NCBI GenBank assembly: GCA_041906465.1 | Contig: JAYRJE010000017.1 | Location: 59,830-123,829 of the forward strand | Origin: Didemnitutus sp041906465 | GTDB taxonomy: Bacteria > Verrucomicrobiota > Verrucomicrobiia > Opitutales > Opitutaceae | DNA: 64,000 bases | Direction: 5' to 3' | In this document: positions 8,581 to 16,277 of the stretch, one piece after another | Layout: each line of letters starts with the position of its first letter | How positions within the stretch are numbered: the stretch's first letter is position 1 | Notes under the pieces: model-generated | What the model was told of the DNA's origin: nothing | Databases searched by the model: none | What the model saw: the letters and a program-made list of their open reading frames with translations, nothing else | Translations under genes and position numbers: made by a program

Positions 8581-9545
8581 CCAGCCGCTTTCGGCGGCGG
8601 GCGGAACTGGATCAGCAGATTCGCGGCCGTGATCAGGCCGCCGCCCACGAGCAACCGCCAGGTGAGTGTCTCGTTGGCGTAATGGAATCCCGCCCACGCC
8701 GACAACAGCGCCGGCAGAAACAGCGCCTGCATGGAGGCAAACAGTGGTTCCGTGCAGTAGATCAAGCCGGCCTCGGTCGCGGTGATGGCGGGCTGAAACC
8801 GGTTCATCAGCAGATAGGCCGCGATGGTGCACACGGCCGTGAGCGTGACGGTAAACGTCAGCCACGGCGCCGACGTCCACGGCGTGACGAGAGCCGCCGC
8901 GTCCGGCGCGGTGACCGCGGCCATGGCGGAGAAGACGACCGCCTGGGTCACGAACATCAGCGTCGTGACGGGCATGACGCGGTTGCCCGCGAACTCCTTT
9001 CGCTCGAGCGTGAGAATTTGCCACATGAAGAACAGCGAGGCGACGAGCGTCTCGAGTTCGCCGCGGCCGAGGTGGAAGCTGCGAAAGTCGAACTGCGCCA
9101 GCACCGCCACGCCCGCCAGCACGAGCGCGCAGGCAACCCACACTGTGCCGCCCGGCCAGCGCCGCGCCCGCAGCGCCACATACAGCGGGATGAGGATCGC
9201 GTAAAGCTGCGTCAGAAACGCGGAGGTCGAAGCGCTGATGAACTGCAGGCCGTCGATCTGAAACACCATGCCCAACGACGACGCGATTCCGAGCAGGAGG
9301 CCCTGTTTCCACTCCGACGACGTGGCCCGCGACGTCTGCGGCCACGCGATGACCAGCATGAACGCAGCGCCGAGCAAAAAGCGCGGCGCCAGCGTCATCG
9401 CCGTGATGAACCAGTTGCCGCTGCCCGGCACCAGCCGTTCGTGGAGGAGCACGATCGCCTTGATGAGCGGAAAGCTCAGGCCCCAGAACAAATTCGTCAG
9501 GAGCAGCATCAGCAGCGCGGTGTGGTGCGTGGCACGGGCGTTCAT
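8577..9545 (-). CDS. EamA/DMT-family permease
   Basis: This is a 322-residue integral membrane protein with about ten helices and two EamA repeats, beginning MNARATHHTALLMLLLTNLFWGLSFPLIK, where the motif FWGLSFPLIK is typical of DMT carriers. It is expected in the inner membrane, exporting a small metabolite that cannot be named. I chose ATG 9545 because the upstream extension to 9608 is hydrophilic and unlike family N-termini. The TAA stop lies inside a repeated 17-bp palindrome, so the present C-terminus may have been set by insertion of that repeat. It is convergent with the lipase-like gene. Confidence 0.85.
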   Translation of the reverse strand: MNARATHHTALLMLLLTNLFWGLSFPLIKAIVLLHERLVPGSGNWFITAMTLAPRFLLGAAFMLVIAWPQTSRATSSEWKQGLLLGIASSLGMVFQIDGLQFISASTSAFLTQLYAILIPLYVALRARRWPGGTVWVACALVLAGVAVLAQFDFRSFHLGRGELETLVASLFFMWQILTLERKEFAGNRVMPVTTLMFVTQAVVFSAMAAVTAPDAAALVTPWTSAPWLTFTVTLTAVCTIAAYLLMNRFQPAITATEAGLIYCTEPLFASMQALFLPALLSAWAGFHYANETLTWRLLVGGGLITAANLLIQFRPPPKAAG

Positions 9546-9623
9546 CGGGCAAAGTCGCGCAGCGTAGGCGGCGCGCGGCGCACTCCAAGCGCAAAGCCGG
9601 CACGGCACGCCGGATCGCGGTGC

Positions 9624-11777
9624 TCATTCGCGCAGCACGCTCTTGAGCACCGCGTGAAAGAGCGAATCGCGCAGTGGCTTTTTCAGCACCGCGCGGAAGC
9701 TGTCGCGCAACGCATCGCGCTGCGCCGGCGGCATGCTCACCGAGACCAGCCCGATCACGGGGCCTTTCGCGATCTCCGGGAACGACCGGAGAAACTCGGG
9801 CCAGAGCGCCGCATCCCGCACCAGCATGTCGACGATGAGCACGTCGTAGTCGCGCTCCGCCGGCAGCTTCATCAACTGCTCGAACACGACCACCTCCAGC
9901 CCCCAGCCCCGGAGCAGCGCCGCATAATGTGCGCGGGCACGATGGTTGGCGGAGACGAGCGCCGCCCGGCGTCGCGGCAACAGCCCCAGTCCCTCGTTGT
10001 TCTCCAGCACTCGCACCGGCAGGTGAAAGCGAAATTCCGCCCCGGCCCCGGCCGCGCTCGTGACTTCGATATCGCCATCCATCAACCGCACCAAATTGCG
10101 GCTGATGGCCAGGCCGAGGCCGGTGCCGCCGTGCTTTCGCGTGGTCGAGGCATCGATCTGGCTGAAGGGTTGAAAGAGGCGGTCCTGCTTTTCCGGCGCG
10201 ATGCCAATGCCCGTATCCCGCACCGTAAATTCCAGTTTCACGCGGGTCTCGCCGCCGCCTTCCGCCCAGGGCATCGCGTCCACCTCGACTTCGACTTCAC
10301 CCACCGGCGTGAACTTGATGGCGTTGCCGATCAGGTTGACCAGCACCTGCCGCAACCGTCCCGGATCGGCCAGCACATGCGCCGGCACCCGCGGCGAAAT
10401 CGCGACGAGCAACTCCAGATGCTTCTCCGCCGCGCGGGCGGAAAGCAACTCGACCGCCTCCTCCACGAGGACGCGGGGCGCGCACGCTTGCGGATCAAGC
10501 TGCATCCGGCCGGCGTCGATCCGCGAATAGTCGAGCAGCTCATTCGTGAGCGCCAGCAGCGCCTCGCCGCTCTTCCGCACGGTCTCGACGTAATCCTTCT
10601 GCTCCGTGGACAGCGGCGTGTCCCGCAACAACTCGGCGAAACCGATGATGCCGTTGAGCGGGGTGCGGAGTTCATGGCTCATGACGGCGAGAAACTCGCC
10701 CTTCGCGCGATCCGCCGCCTCCGCTTGGTCGCGCGCGACCCGCAGGTCGTTCTCCACCCGCTTCAGCTCGGTGATGTCGTCGATGATCGCGACCAGGCCG
10801 CGAATCGCGCCCCCCGGTCCACGCACCGGAGAGAAGACCGCGTGGACAGTGAAGAGCTCGCCATTGCGACGGCGCATCTGCTTCTCGCCCGACCAGCGCT
10901 CGCCGGCCAGGAGGCTGCGATACAGTTCGTTGCGGCCAGCCTCGTCGACGCTCGACGGCAGCAACTGCCGCGTGGGGCGTCCGATCAATTCCTCGCGCGC
11001 ATAACCGGTGATCGCCGTGCAGCCGTCGTTCACGTATTCAATGACGCGATCGAGATTGGTGATGATCACCGCCGAGTGGCTTTGCTGGATCGCCGCGGAG
11101 AATCGCTCCACTTCGCGCGTGTGCTCCTGCTCACGCCGCCGATAAAGCCACGCGCTGCAGGGCACGCCGAGCAACAAGGCGACCAGACCAAAAGCCGACA
11201 GGCGCTCGAGCCAGATCTCGCGGCGCCACGCCGAGGAATCGGCATCGAGACCGAGGATCGTGCGCGGCGCACCGGGCGGCGGACGATCGCCCACCGGGGC
11301 ATACGCGGTCACCCACTCGCCGAAGGAATCGCGCAAGGGCCCCTCCGTCGCCGGTTGGTGGGTGCGGAGGATGGACTGCAACCCGGGCGAGTGCAGCGCC
11401 TCCGGATAATCGTCCCCCGGCTTCGACATATCCGGCGACGTCTCGGGCTCGGAATCAGCCAGGAAGACCACCTGCCCCGGTCGATCCGTGGAGCGAAACA
11501 GATACACAAAGCGGATGCCGGGAATCGCCGCGCGGAGGCGACGCAACCGATCCTTGACCGCCTGATACTCCGGATGCGACAGGTCCGCAATGGAACCGGT
11601 GAGCGTGGCCACGTCGTCCGCAAGGAAGGCCACCGCACAGTGCTGCGCCCGATCGATCATCTCCTGCCGGAGCGCCTGCTGATGTTGGCGCCCCCGCCAC
11701 CACGCCGCCGCGATGCCGAACGCGGCAATCAACAACCAAAGGGCGGCGAAGCGGAGAGTGGGCCGGGAAATGCTCAC
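9624..11777 (-). CDS. Membrane-bound hybrid histidine kinase with degenerate receiver
   Basis: The 717 residues read, in order: helix 1 (8-26), a periplasmic sensor of about 160 residues, helix 2 (about 190-210), a PAS domain (about 220-340), HisKA with the phospho-acceptor His368 in MSHELRTPLNG, and HATPase (about 465-580) with DTGIGIAP and GTGLGLAI. A receiver-like domain (about 600-715) follows. It keeps the central Asp (DVLIVDM) and the late Lys (LKKP), but the usual acidic pair near its start is replaced by VSANHR, so Mg-dependent phosphorylation is doubtful. The sensed signal is unknown. No response regulator gene is adjacent. The gene is monocistronic, with SWIB upstream on the same strand behind its own terminator. 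Confidence 0.88.
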   Translation of the reverse strand: MSISRPTLRFAALWLLIAAFGIAAAWWRGRQHQQALRQEMIDRAQHCAVAFLADDVATLTGSIADLSHPEYQAVKDRLRRLRAAIPGIRFVYLFRSTDRPGQVVFLADSEPETSPDMSKPGDDYPEALHSPGLQSILRTHQPATEGPLRDSFGEWVTAYAPVGDRPPPGAPRTILGLDADSSAWRREIWLERLSAFGLVALLLGVPCSAWLYRRREQEHTREVERFSAAIQQSHSAVIITNLDRVIEYVNDGCTAITGYAREELIGRPTRQLLPSSVDEAGRNELYRSLLAGERWSGEKQMRRRNGELFTVHAVFSPVRGPGGAIRGLVAIIDDITELKRVENDLRVARDQAEAADRAKGEFLAVMSHELRTPLNGIIGFAELLRDTPLSTEQKDYVETVRKSGEALLALTNELLDYSRIDAGRMQLDPQACAPRVLVEEAVELLSARAAEKHLELLVAISPRVPAHVLADPGRLRQVLVNLIGNAIKFTPVGEVEVEVDAMPWAEGGGETRVKLEFTVRDTGIGIAPEKQDRLFQPFSQIDASTTRKHGGTGLGLAISRNLVRLMDGDIEVTSAAGAGAEFRFHLPVRVLENNEGLGLLPRRRAALVSANHRARAHYAALLRGWGLEVVVFEQLMKLPAERDYDVLIVDMLVRDAALWPEFLRSFPEIAKGPVIGLVSVSMPPAQRDALRDSFRAVLKKPLRDSLFHAVLKSVLRE

Positions 11778-11824
11778 GAGCAGGCGAAGTCAGCAAACGC
11801 CGCCCCACTCGACCCAGCAAAACA

Positions 11825-11854
11825 AAACCGCCGCGGAGATCTCCGCGGCGGTTT
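11825..11854 (-). terminator. Intrinsic terminator after the SWIB gene
   Basis: This is a perfect 30-bp palindrome (AAACCGCCGCGGAGA and its complement). On the minus strand it is followed by TGTTTTG, 24 bp beyond the SWIB stop codon. It should end SWIB transcription before the kinase gene. Confidence 0.75.
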
Positions 11855-11877
11855 GGGAAAAGCGATTTTGCTCTGCG

Positions 11878-12150
11878 TTAGGACGAGACGTGCTTCGACA
11901 CGAGCTTCGTCATGTCGAACATCGAGACCTGCGCCTTGCCACCGAAGACGGCCTTGAGGGCATCGTCCGCGTTGATCATGCGCTTGTTCTTCTTGTCCTG
12001 GAGGCCGTTCTTCTTGATGTAGGCCCAGAGCTTCTTGGTCATTTCGGTGCGGGGCATCGGCTTGGCACCGACGACCGCGGCGAGGGTGGCGTCCGGCGTG
12101 ACCGGGGCCATGAACTTAGCGTTGGGTTTGCGAGCAGATTTCTTTGCCAT
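11878..12150 (-). CDS. SWIB/MDM2-domain small protein
   Basis: The 90-residue protein is basic, with an AKKSARKPNAKF N-terminus followed by a single SWIB domain (about residues 15-85: LAAVVGAKPMPRTEMTKKLWAYIKK, then INADDALKAVFGG). SWIB domains are mostly eukaryotic chromatin-remodelling modules. In bacteria they are known chiefly from Chlamydiae (also fused to topoisomerase I) and Verrucomicrobiota. The basic tail suggests a nucleoid- or DNA-associated role, which is an inference. It is a single gene with its own terminator. Confidence 0.9.
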   Translation of the reverse strand: MAKKSARKPNAKFMAPVTPDATLAAVVGAKPMPRTEMTKKLWAYIKKNGLQDKKNKRMINADDALKAVFGGKAQVSMFDMTKLVSKHVSS

Positions 12151-12233
12151 AGTGGCTCCCGTATTAGAACGCGTCCCGAGCGACGCAACGATTTTCTAGA
12201 GGGGAAAATGATATTTTTCAGAGGAGAACTCGC

Positions 12234-12869
12234 TTGAAAATCAACTGGCCGCCCGACAGGGCGCGGTGCAGTTTCCCCGCCGCGATGCATTTTCCCGCCG
12301 AGTTTCCGCTGATCGAGACGCCGCGCCTCGCCCTGCGCGCGTTCGATCTCACCGATGCACCGATCGTCCGGCGGCTCGCCGGCGCGAAGGAAGTCGCGCA
12401 CGCCACCGCGCTCATTCCGCACCCGTATCCGGACGGCGTCGCCGAGCAGTGGATCGCGACGCACGCCACCGAATGGGCGGCGCACCGCGTGCTCTCCCTC
12501 GCCATCACGCTCAAACCCACCGGCGAACTCATCGGCGCCATCGGCCTGACCTTCGCCGAGGCGCACGCACGCGCCGAGCTCGGCTATTGGATCGGCGTGC
12601 CCTTCTGGCGGCACGGCTTCGCGACGGAGGCGGCGACCGCGCTGACGGACTTCGGCTTCCGCGTGATCGGACTCAATCGCGTGCAGGCGCACCACTACGC
12701 GAGCAATCCCGCCTCCGGCCGCGTGCTGCTGAAAGTCGGCCTGAAGCGCGAGGGCACGAGCCCGAAGATGATGCTGAAAAACGGGCGGTTTGAAGACGTG
12801 GTTTTCTACGGCGTGCTGCGGCGCGATTGGCTCGGGCTGGGGAGCGCCGTCCCATTTGCCCAGAGCTGA
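12234..12869 (+). CDS. GNAT acetyltransferase, RimJ/RimL-like
   Basis: The protein matches the RimJ/RimL branch of GNAT enzymes, which move acetyl from acetyl-CoA to amino groups: FPLIETPRLALRAFDLTDAP near the start, ELGYWIGVPFWRHGFATEA for the CoA-binding region, and NRVQAHHYASNPASGRVLLKVG before the C-terminus. The start is uncertain. TTG 12234 follows a good Shine-Dalgarno (AGAGGAG, 7 nt away) and gives 211 residues. ATG 12285 gives 194 residues with a more family-like N-terminus but no ribosome site. I kept the TTG for its ribosome site. The acceptor substrate is unknown. Confidence 0.82.
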   Translation: MKINWPPDRARCSFPAAMHFPAEFPLIETPRLALRAFDLTDAPIVRRLAGAKEVAHATALIPHPYPDGVAEQWIATHATEWAAHRVLSLAITLKPTGELIGAIGLTFAEAHARAELGYWIGVPFWRHGFATEAATALTDFGFRVIGLNRVQAHHYASNPASGRVLLKVGLKREGTSPKMMLKNGRFEDVVFYGVLRRDWLGLGSAVPFAQS

Positions 12870-13068
12870 ACGGCCCCGGCGGCGAGCCAGTTCCGCTCTT
12901 GCGACCGTCGGCCCACGCGACATCTTGCCGGTGTCGGGCCCGTTGTTTGTGAGACATCCGCGTCACGCAGAATCGTCAGAGGAACGGCCCTGCCGCGTCC
13001 GGTGCTGATTCGAATCCCGGTCGTCGGGAGCGGACACGGGGACCGCAGCACCGGCCGCAGCCGCACCC

Positions 13069-13488
13069 ATGGAAAACACGAAACTCTACGTGGGGAACCT
13101 CCCGTTCGCCACCACCGCGCAGGAACTCGAAGCACTCTTCAGTCAGGCCGGCACCGTCAGCGTCGTCGAAATCGTCTTCGACAAATTCACCGGGCGGTCA
13201 CGCGGCTTCGCGTTCGTCACCATGAGCAGCGCCCAGGACGCGCAACAGGCGGTCGAGCAGCTCAACGGTCACGATATCGGCGGACGCAAGCTCGGCGTGA
13301 GCGTGGCGCGCCCGCGCGAAGAGCGCCCGCCCCGCGAAGGCGGTTCGGGCGGAGCCGGCGGCGACCGCGGGGGCCGTGGCGGTTTTGGCGGCGGACGCGG
13401 CGGGCCGCGCCGCTTCGGCGGCGGCGGATTCCGGGGCGGACGCGGGGGAGATTGCGGCGACCGCGGGGGATTCCGCGACCGCGACTGA
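13069..13488 (+). CDS. Glycine-rich RRM RNA-binding protein
   Basis: The 139 residues hold one RNA recognition motif (residues 3-80) with RNP2 LYVGNL and RNP1 RGFAFVTM, followed by a Gly/Arg-rich tail of GGRGG and GGFGG repeats (about 85-139). This architecture matches bacterial cold-inducible RNA-binding proteins of cyanobacteria and Verrucomicrobiota, thought to act on mRNA structure. The long antisense open frame over the tail is a composition artefact. A clear terminator follows. The gene stands alone. Confidence 0.93.
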   Translation: MENTKLYVGNLPFATTAQELEALFSQAGTVSVVEIVFDKFTGRSRGFAFVTMSSAQDAQQAVEQLNGHDIGGRKLGVSVARPREERPPREGGSGGAGGDRGGRGGFGGGRGGPRRFGGGGFRGGRGGDCGDRGGFRDRD

Positions 13489-13517
13489 GGCCCGGGCGGC
13501 CCCGTCTTTCCCCGATC

Positions 13518-13547
13518 AAGCCGGACCCGCGGGTCCGGCTTTGTTTT
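13518..13547 (+). terminator. Intrinsic terminator after the RRM gene
   Basis: A perfect 12-bp-arm palindrome (AAGCCGGACCCG and complement, 13518-13541) is followed by TGTTTTG, 30 bp past the RRM stop codon. Confidence 0.8.
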
Positions 13548-13596
13548 GCTTCCGGGCCGACCGGCCACCACCGGCGCGCCGGTTGAGGCTTGCCAA

Positions 13597-13624
13597 GGAA
13601 ACTCGTAATACGTTTATAGTTTCC
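13597..13624. promoter_or_regulatory. Putative TetR-family operator and promoter region
   Basis: GGAAACT (13597-13603) and AGTTTCC (13618-13624) form a perfect 7-bp inverted repeat around a 14-bp AT-rich core. It ends 11 bp before the TetR-family ATG in otherwise GC-rich DNA, and a TATAGT at 13615-13620 could be the -10 element. A size of 28 bp and this position suit an autoregulatory operator. Confidence 0.5.
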
Positions 13625-13634
13625 TACGATTCCA

Positions 13635-14291
13635 ATGCCCGCCCGCTCCGCTTCCTCCTCCCGCCCGCCTGTTCCGCCGCCCGCTGACGACACCGCGGCG
13701 CGCATGGTGCGCGCGGCCCGCGCGCAGCTGTTCGCCCACGGCTACAGCGCGTGGACGATGGATGACCTGGCCACCGAGCTGGGCATGAGCAAGAAAACGC
13801 TCTACCAGCACTTCCCCGGCAAAGAGGAACTGGTGCAGGCCGCGCTGGAGCAGTTCGCCGCCGAAGTCCGCGCCGAAGCCGACTCGATCATCGCGGACCG
13901 CACCCTGACCTTCGCCGAAAAACTCCGCGGTCTCACCGGTGGCATGCATCAGCGTCTGTCGCTGCTCACACCGCATGTCATGCGCGACCTGCAGCGCTTC
14001 GCGCCCCGGTTGCACGAGTTCACCTTTGAGATGCGTCGCCGCAACGTGCCCTATATTTTCGGGCGCCTGCTCGAGCAGGGGCAACTCACCGGCAAGGTGC
14101 GTCCGGAACTCGATGCGCCCTTCGCGGCCGAGTTTCTCCTCCACGCCATGCAAGGCATCATGCACCCCGCCACGCTGGAGCATCTCCATCTCGCCCCTCA
14201 CCAAGCCTTCGAAAAAGCCGTGAGCCTCTACTTCGGCGGACTGCTCACGCCCGCCGGCCGGAAAGACTATGAAAAATCGTTTCCCAGCTAA
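13635..14291 (+). CDS. TetR-family repressor of the efflux operon (CecR/YbiH-like)
   Basis: The 218-residue regulator has an N-terminal TetR helix-turn-helix (about residues 25-70, motif TMDDLATELGMSKKTLYQHFPGKEELV) and a helical ligand domain. It overlaps the next gene by 23 bp and heads an operon of adaptor, two ATPases and two permeases. That arrangement matches E. coli cecR-ybhGFSR, where the TetR-type protein represses the exporter. By analogy it should bind the inverted repeat at 13597-13624 and be released by an exported compound. The ligand is unknown. Confidence 0.88.
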   Translation: MPARSASSSRPPVPPPADDTAARMVRAARAQLFAHGYSAWTMDDLATELGMSKKTLYQHFPGKEELVQAALEQFAAEVRAEADSIIADRTLTFAEKLRGLTGGMHQRLSLLTPHVMRDLQRFAPRLHEFTFEMRRRNVPYIFGRLLEQGQLTGKVRPELDAPFAAEFLLHAMQGIMHPATLEHLHLAPHQAFEKAVSLYFGGLLTPAGRKDYEKSFPS

Positions 14292-15252
14292 ACTTATCCT
14301 GCTCGCCCTCACCGCGCTCCTGCTCGCGGCCTGCTCGCGCTCGGGTCCTCGGTCCGGCGAACTCGTTCTCTCCGGCAACTTCGAAGTCGACGATGCGCAG
14401 CTCGGCTTCAAGACCCCGGGCCGCGTCATCGAGCGCATCGTGCGCGAAGGCGATCGCGTGCCATCCGGCCAGCTCATCGCGCGCCTCGACGACGCCGAGC
14501 AACAATCCCAGCTCGCGTTGCGTCGCGCGGAACTCGCCGCCGCCGAAGCCCAGCTGGCCGAACTCGAAGCCGGCTCACGCCCGCAGGAAATCGCCGCCGC
14601 CGCCGCCACGCTGCGCAGCGCCGAAGCGGATCGCGACCGGGTGCGGCTCGACTTCGCGCGTTCCGACGAGTTGCGCAAAAAACAGGTCATCTCCGACCGC
14701 GATTTCGAAGCCGCGCAGGCGCAACTCCAAGTCGCCGAAGCGCGCGCCACGGAAGCCGCGGAGCGCCTCAAGCTGATCCAGGAGGGCCCGCGCGCCGAAA
14801 CCATCCGCCAGGCCCGCGCGCGCACCGAGCAAGCCCGGGCCGCCGTCGCGCTCGCGACGACGCAGCTGGAAAACACGCGACTCACCTCGCCCCTCGCCGG
14901 CGTCGTGCTCTCGCATAACATCGAGCCCGGAGAATTCGTCTCCGCAGGCACACCGGTGGTCACCGTGGCCGAAACCACGCATCTGTGGGTGCGGGCATAC
15001 CTCGATCAACCCGATCTCGGCCGCGTGCGCCACGGCCAAAAAGTCGTCGTGCGCACCGACAGTTTTCCGGGCCGCGATTTCGAAGGTGTCGTCGGCTTCA
15101 TCGCCTCCGAAGCCGAGTTCACGCCGAAGACCGTGCAAACGCCGAAGGAGCGCGTGAAACTCGTTTTCCGGCTGAAAATCGACGTCGCCAACCCAAAGGA
15201 CGAGCTCAAGCCCGGCATGCCGGCCGACGTGATCATCCCGGCCGCAAACTGA
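14269..15252 (+). CDS. HlyD/MFP periplasmic adaptor, YbhG-like lipoprotein
   Basis: The 327-residue protein has a lipoprotein signal (LLLAACS, Cys at about residue 22). It then shows a split biotinyl-lipoyl domain (SGNFEVDDAQLGFKTPGRV, closed by LTSPLAGVVLSHNIEPGEFV), a long coiled-coil hairpin (about residues 85-200) and a beta-barrel ending PGMPADVIIPA. This is the normal layout for an adaptor joining an inner-membrane ABC exporter to an outer-membrane duct. It overlaps the TetR gene by 23 bp and ends 14 bp before the first ATPase gene. Confidence 0.92.
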   Translation: MKNRFPAKLILLALTALLLAACSRSGPRSGELVLSGNFEVDDAQLGFKTPGRVIERIVREGDRVPSGQLIARLDDAEQQSQLALRRAELAAAEAQLAELEAGSRPQEIAAAAATLRSAEADRDRVRLDFARSDELRKKQVISDRDFEAAQAQLQVAEARATEAAERLKLIQEGPRAETIRQARARTEQARAAVALATTQLENTRLTSPLAGVVLSHNIEPGEFVSAGTPVVTVAETTHLWVRAYLDQPDLGRVRHGQKVVVRTDSFPGRDFEGVVGFIASEAEFTPKTVQTPKERVKLVFRLKIDVANPKDELKPGMPADVIIPAAN

Positions 15253-15266
15253 TCCGCCGCACTCGC

Positions 15267-16208
15267 ATGTCCGCTCCGATCATCCACGCCCGTGGTTTGC
15301 GACGCACCTTCGGCGAACTCACCGCCGTCGACGCGCTCGACCTCGACGTCGCCGGGGGCGAAATCTTCGGCCTCGTCGGGCCGGACGGCTCGGGCAAGAC
15401 GACGACGATGCGCATGCTCACCGGCATCCTCGCGCCCACTGCGGGCACGGCACAGGTGGCGGGCTGCGACGTGGCGCGTGATCGCGAAGCGTTGAAAGAG
15501 CACATCGGCTACATGAGCCAGCGCTTCGGTCTCTACCCCGATCTCACCGTCGCGGAGAACATCGCTTTCTACGCCGACATCTACACGGTGCCCGCCGCCA
15601 CCCGCGCCGAGCGCACGGAGCGCCTGCTCGCCTTCAGCAATCTCACGCCCTTCAAGCACCGCCTCGCCGGCAATCTTTCCGGCGGCATGAAACAAAAACT
15701 CGGCCTCGCCTGCGCGCTCATCCACACGCCGCGCGTGCTGTTCCTCGACGAGCCGACCAACGGCGTCGATCCGGTCTCGCGCCGGGATTTCTGGCGCATT
15801 CTCTACCAACTCGTGCGCGACGGCGTGACGATCTTCGTCTCCACCGCGTATCTTGACGAGGCCGAGCGCTGCAACCGGCTCGCGCTCCTGCACGAAGGCC
15901 GCCTGCTCGGCCTCGGCACGCCGGACGAGATCAAGGCGATGATGCCCGGCGCGCTGCTCGAATTTCGCACCGAAGCCCCGCGCCGCACCGCGGCACTCTT
16001 GCGCGAGCAGTTGCGCGACGCGTCCGTCGCTCTCTTCGGCGACCGCGTTCACGTCGCCGCGCGCAACATGGCCGACGCCGAGTCACGCGGGCGCACGGTG
16101 CTCGTGGCCGCCGGCATCGCAGTTGAATCCATCCGTCCGATCGAACCGTCCCTCGAAGACGTATTCGTCGCCGTGCTCGCCGAGCGCAAAACCGTCGCCG
16201 CGCCATGA
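15267..16208 (+). CDS. ABC-2 exporter ATPase (first half of YbhF-like pair)
   Basis: The 313-residue ATPase has Walker A GPDGSGKTT (Asp where Asn is common), signature LSGGMKQKL, Walker B VLFLDEPTNGVDP and a C-terminal DrrA/NatA-type extension. It energises export by the two ABC-2 permeases downstream. In E. coli the equivalent YbhF is a single chain carrying two ATPase domains; here they are separate genes of 313 and 326 residues. ATG 15267 lies 14 bp after the adaptor stop. Its stop codon overlaps the start of a tiny 22-codon frame. Confidence 0.92.
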   Translation: MSAPIIHARGLRRTFGELTAVDALDLDVAGGEIFGLVGPDGSGKTTTMRMLTGILAPTAGTAQVAGCDVARDREALKEHIGYMSQRFGLYPDLTVAENIAFYADIYTVPAATRAERTERLLAFSNLTPFKHRLAGNLSGGMKQKLGLACALIHTPRVLFLDEPTNGVDPVSRRDFWRILYQLVRDGVTIFVSTAYLDEAERCNRLALLHEGRLLGLGTPDEIKAMMPGALLEFRTEAPRRTAALLREQLRDASVALFGDRVHVAARNMADAESRGRTVLVAAGIAVESIRPIEPSLEDVFVAVLAERKTVAAP

Positions 16209-16273
16209 CCGCCGCACTGATCGTCATCGCTCTGCTCACGCTGCTCGTCGCGACCGAATCCGACACCGATTGA
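16205..16273 (+). CDS. Candidate 22-residue single-helix membrane peptide
   Basis: ATG 16205 overlaps the upstream ATPase stop (ATGA), and the frame runs 22 codons to TGA 16271-16273, 4 bp before the second ATPase gene. The peptide begins MTAALIVIALLTLLVA, one hydrophobic helix, followed by an acidic tail (TESDTD). It may be a small transporter subunit, a coupling leader that keeps ribosomes moving between the ATPase genes, or chance. No homologue can be claimed. It sits where the two ATPase domains would be joined in a fused YbhF-like protein. Confidence 0.4.
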   Translation: MTAALIVIALLTLLVATESDTD

Positions 16274-16277
16274 TCGT

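Noticed and set aside
12208..12237. Nine-codon leader-like frame overlapping the GNAT TTG start
   Set aside because: It overlaps the start neatly but shows no attenuation features or regulatory codons, so it is most likely chance.
12985..13035. tRNA-like TTCGAATCCCGG motif
   Set aside because: The bases around it do not form a T-arm stem and no D-arm, anticodon arm or acceptor stem can be folded upstream.
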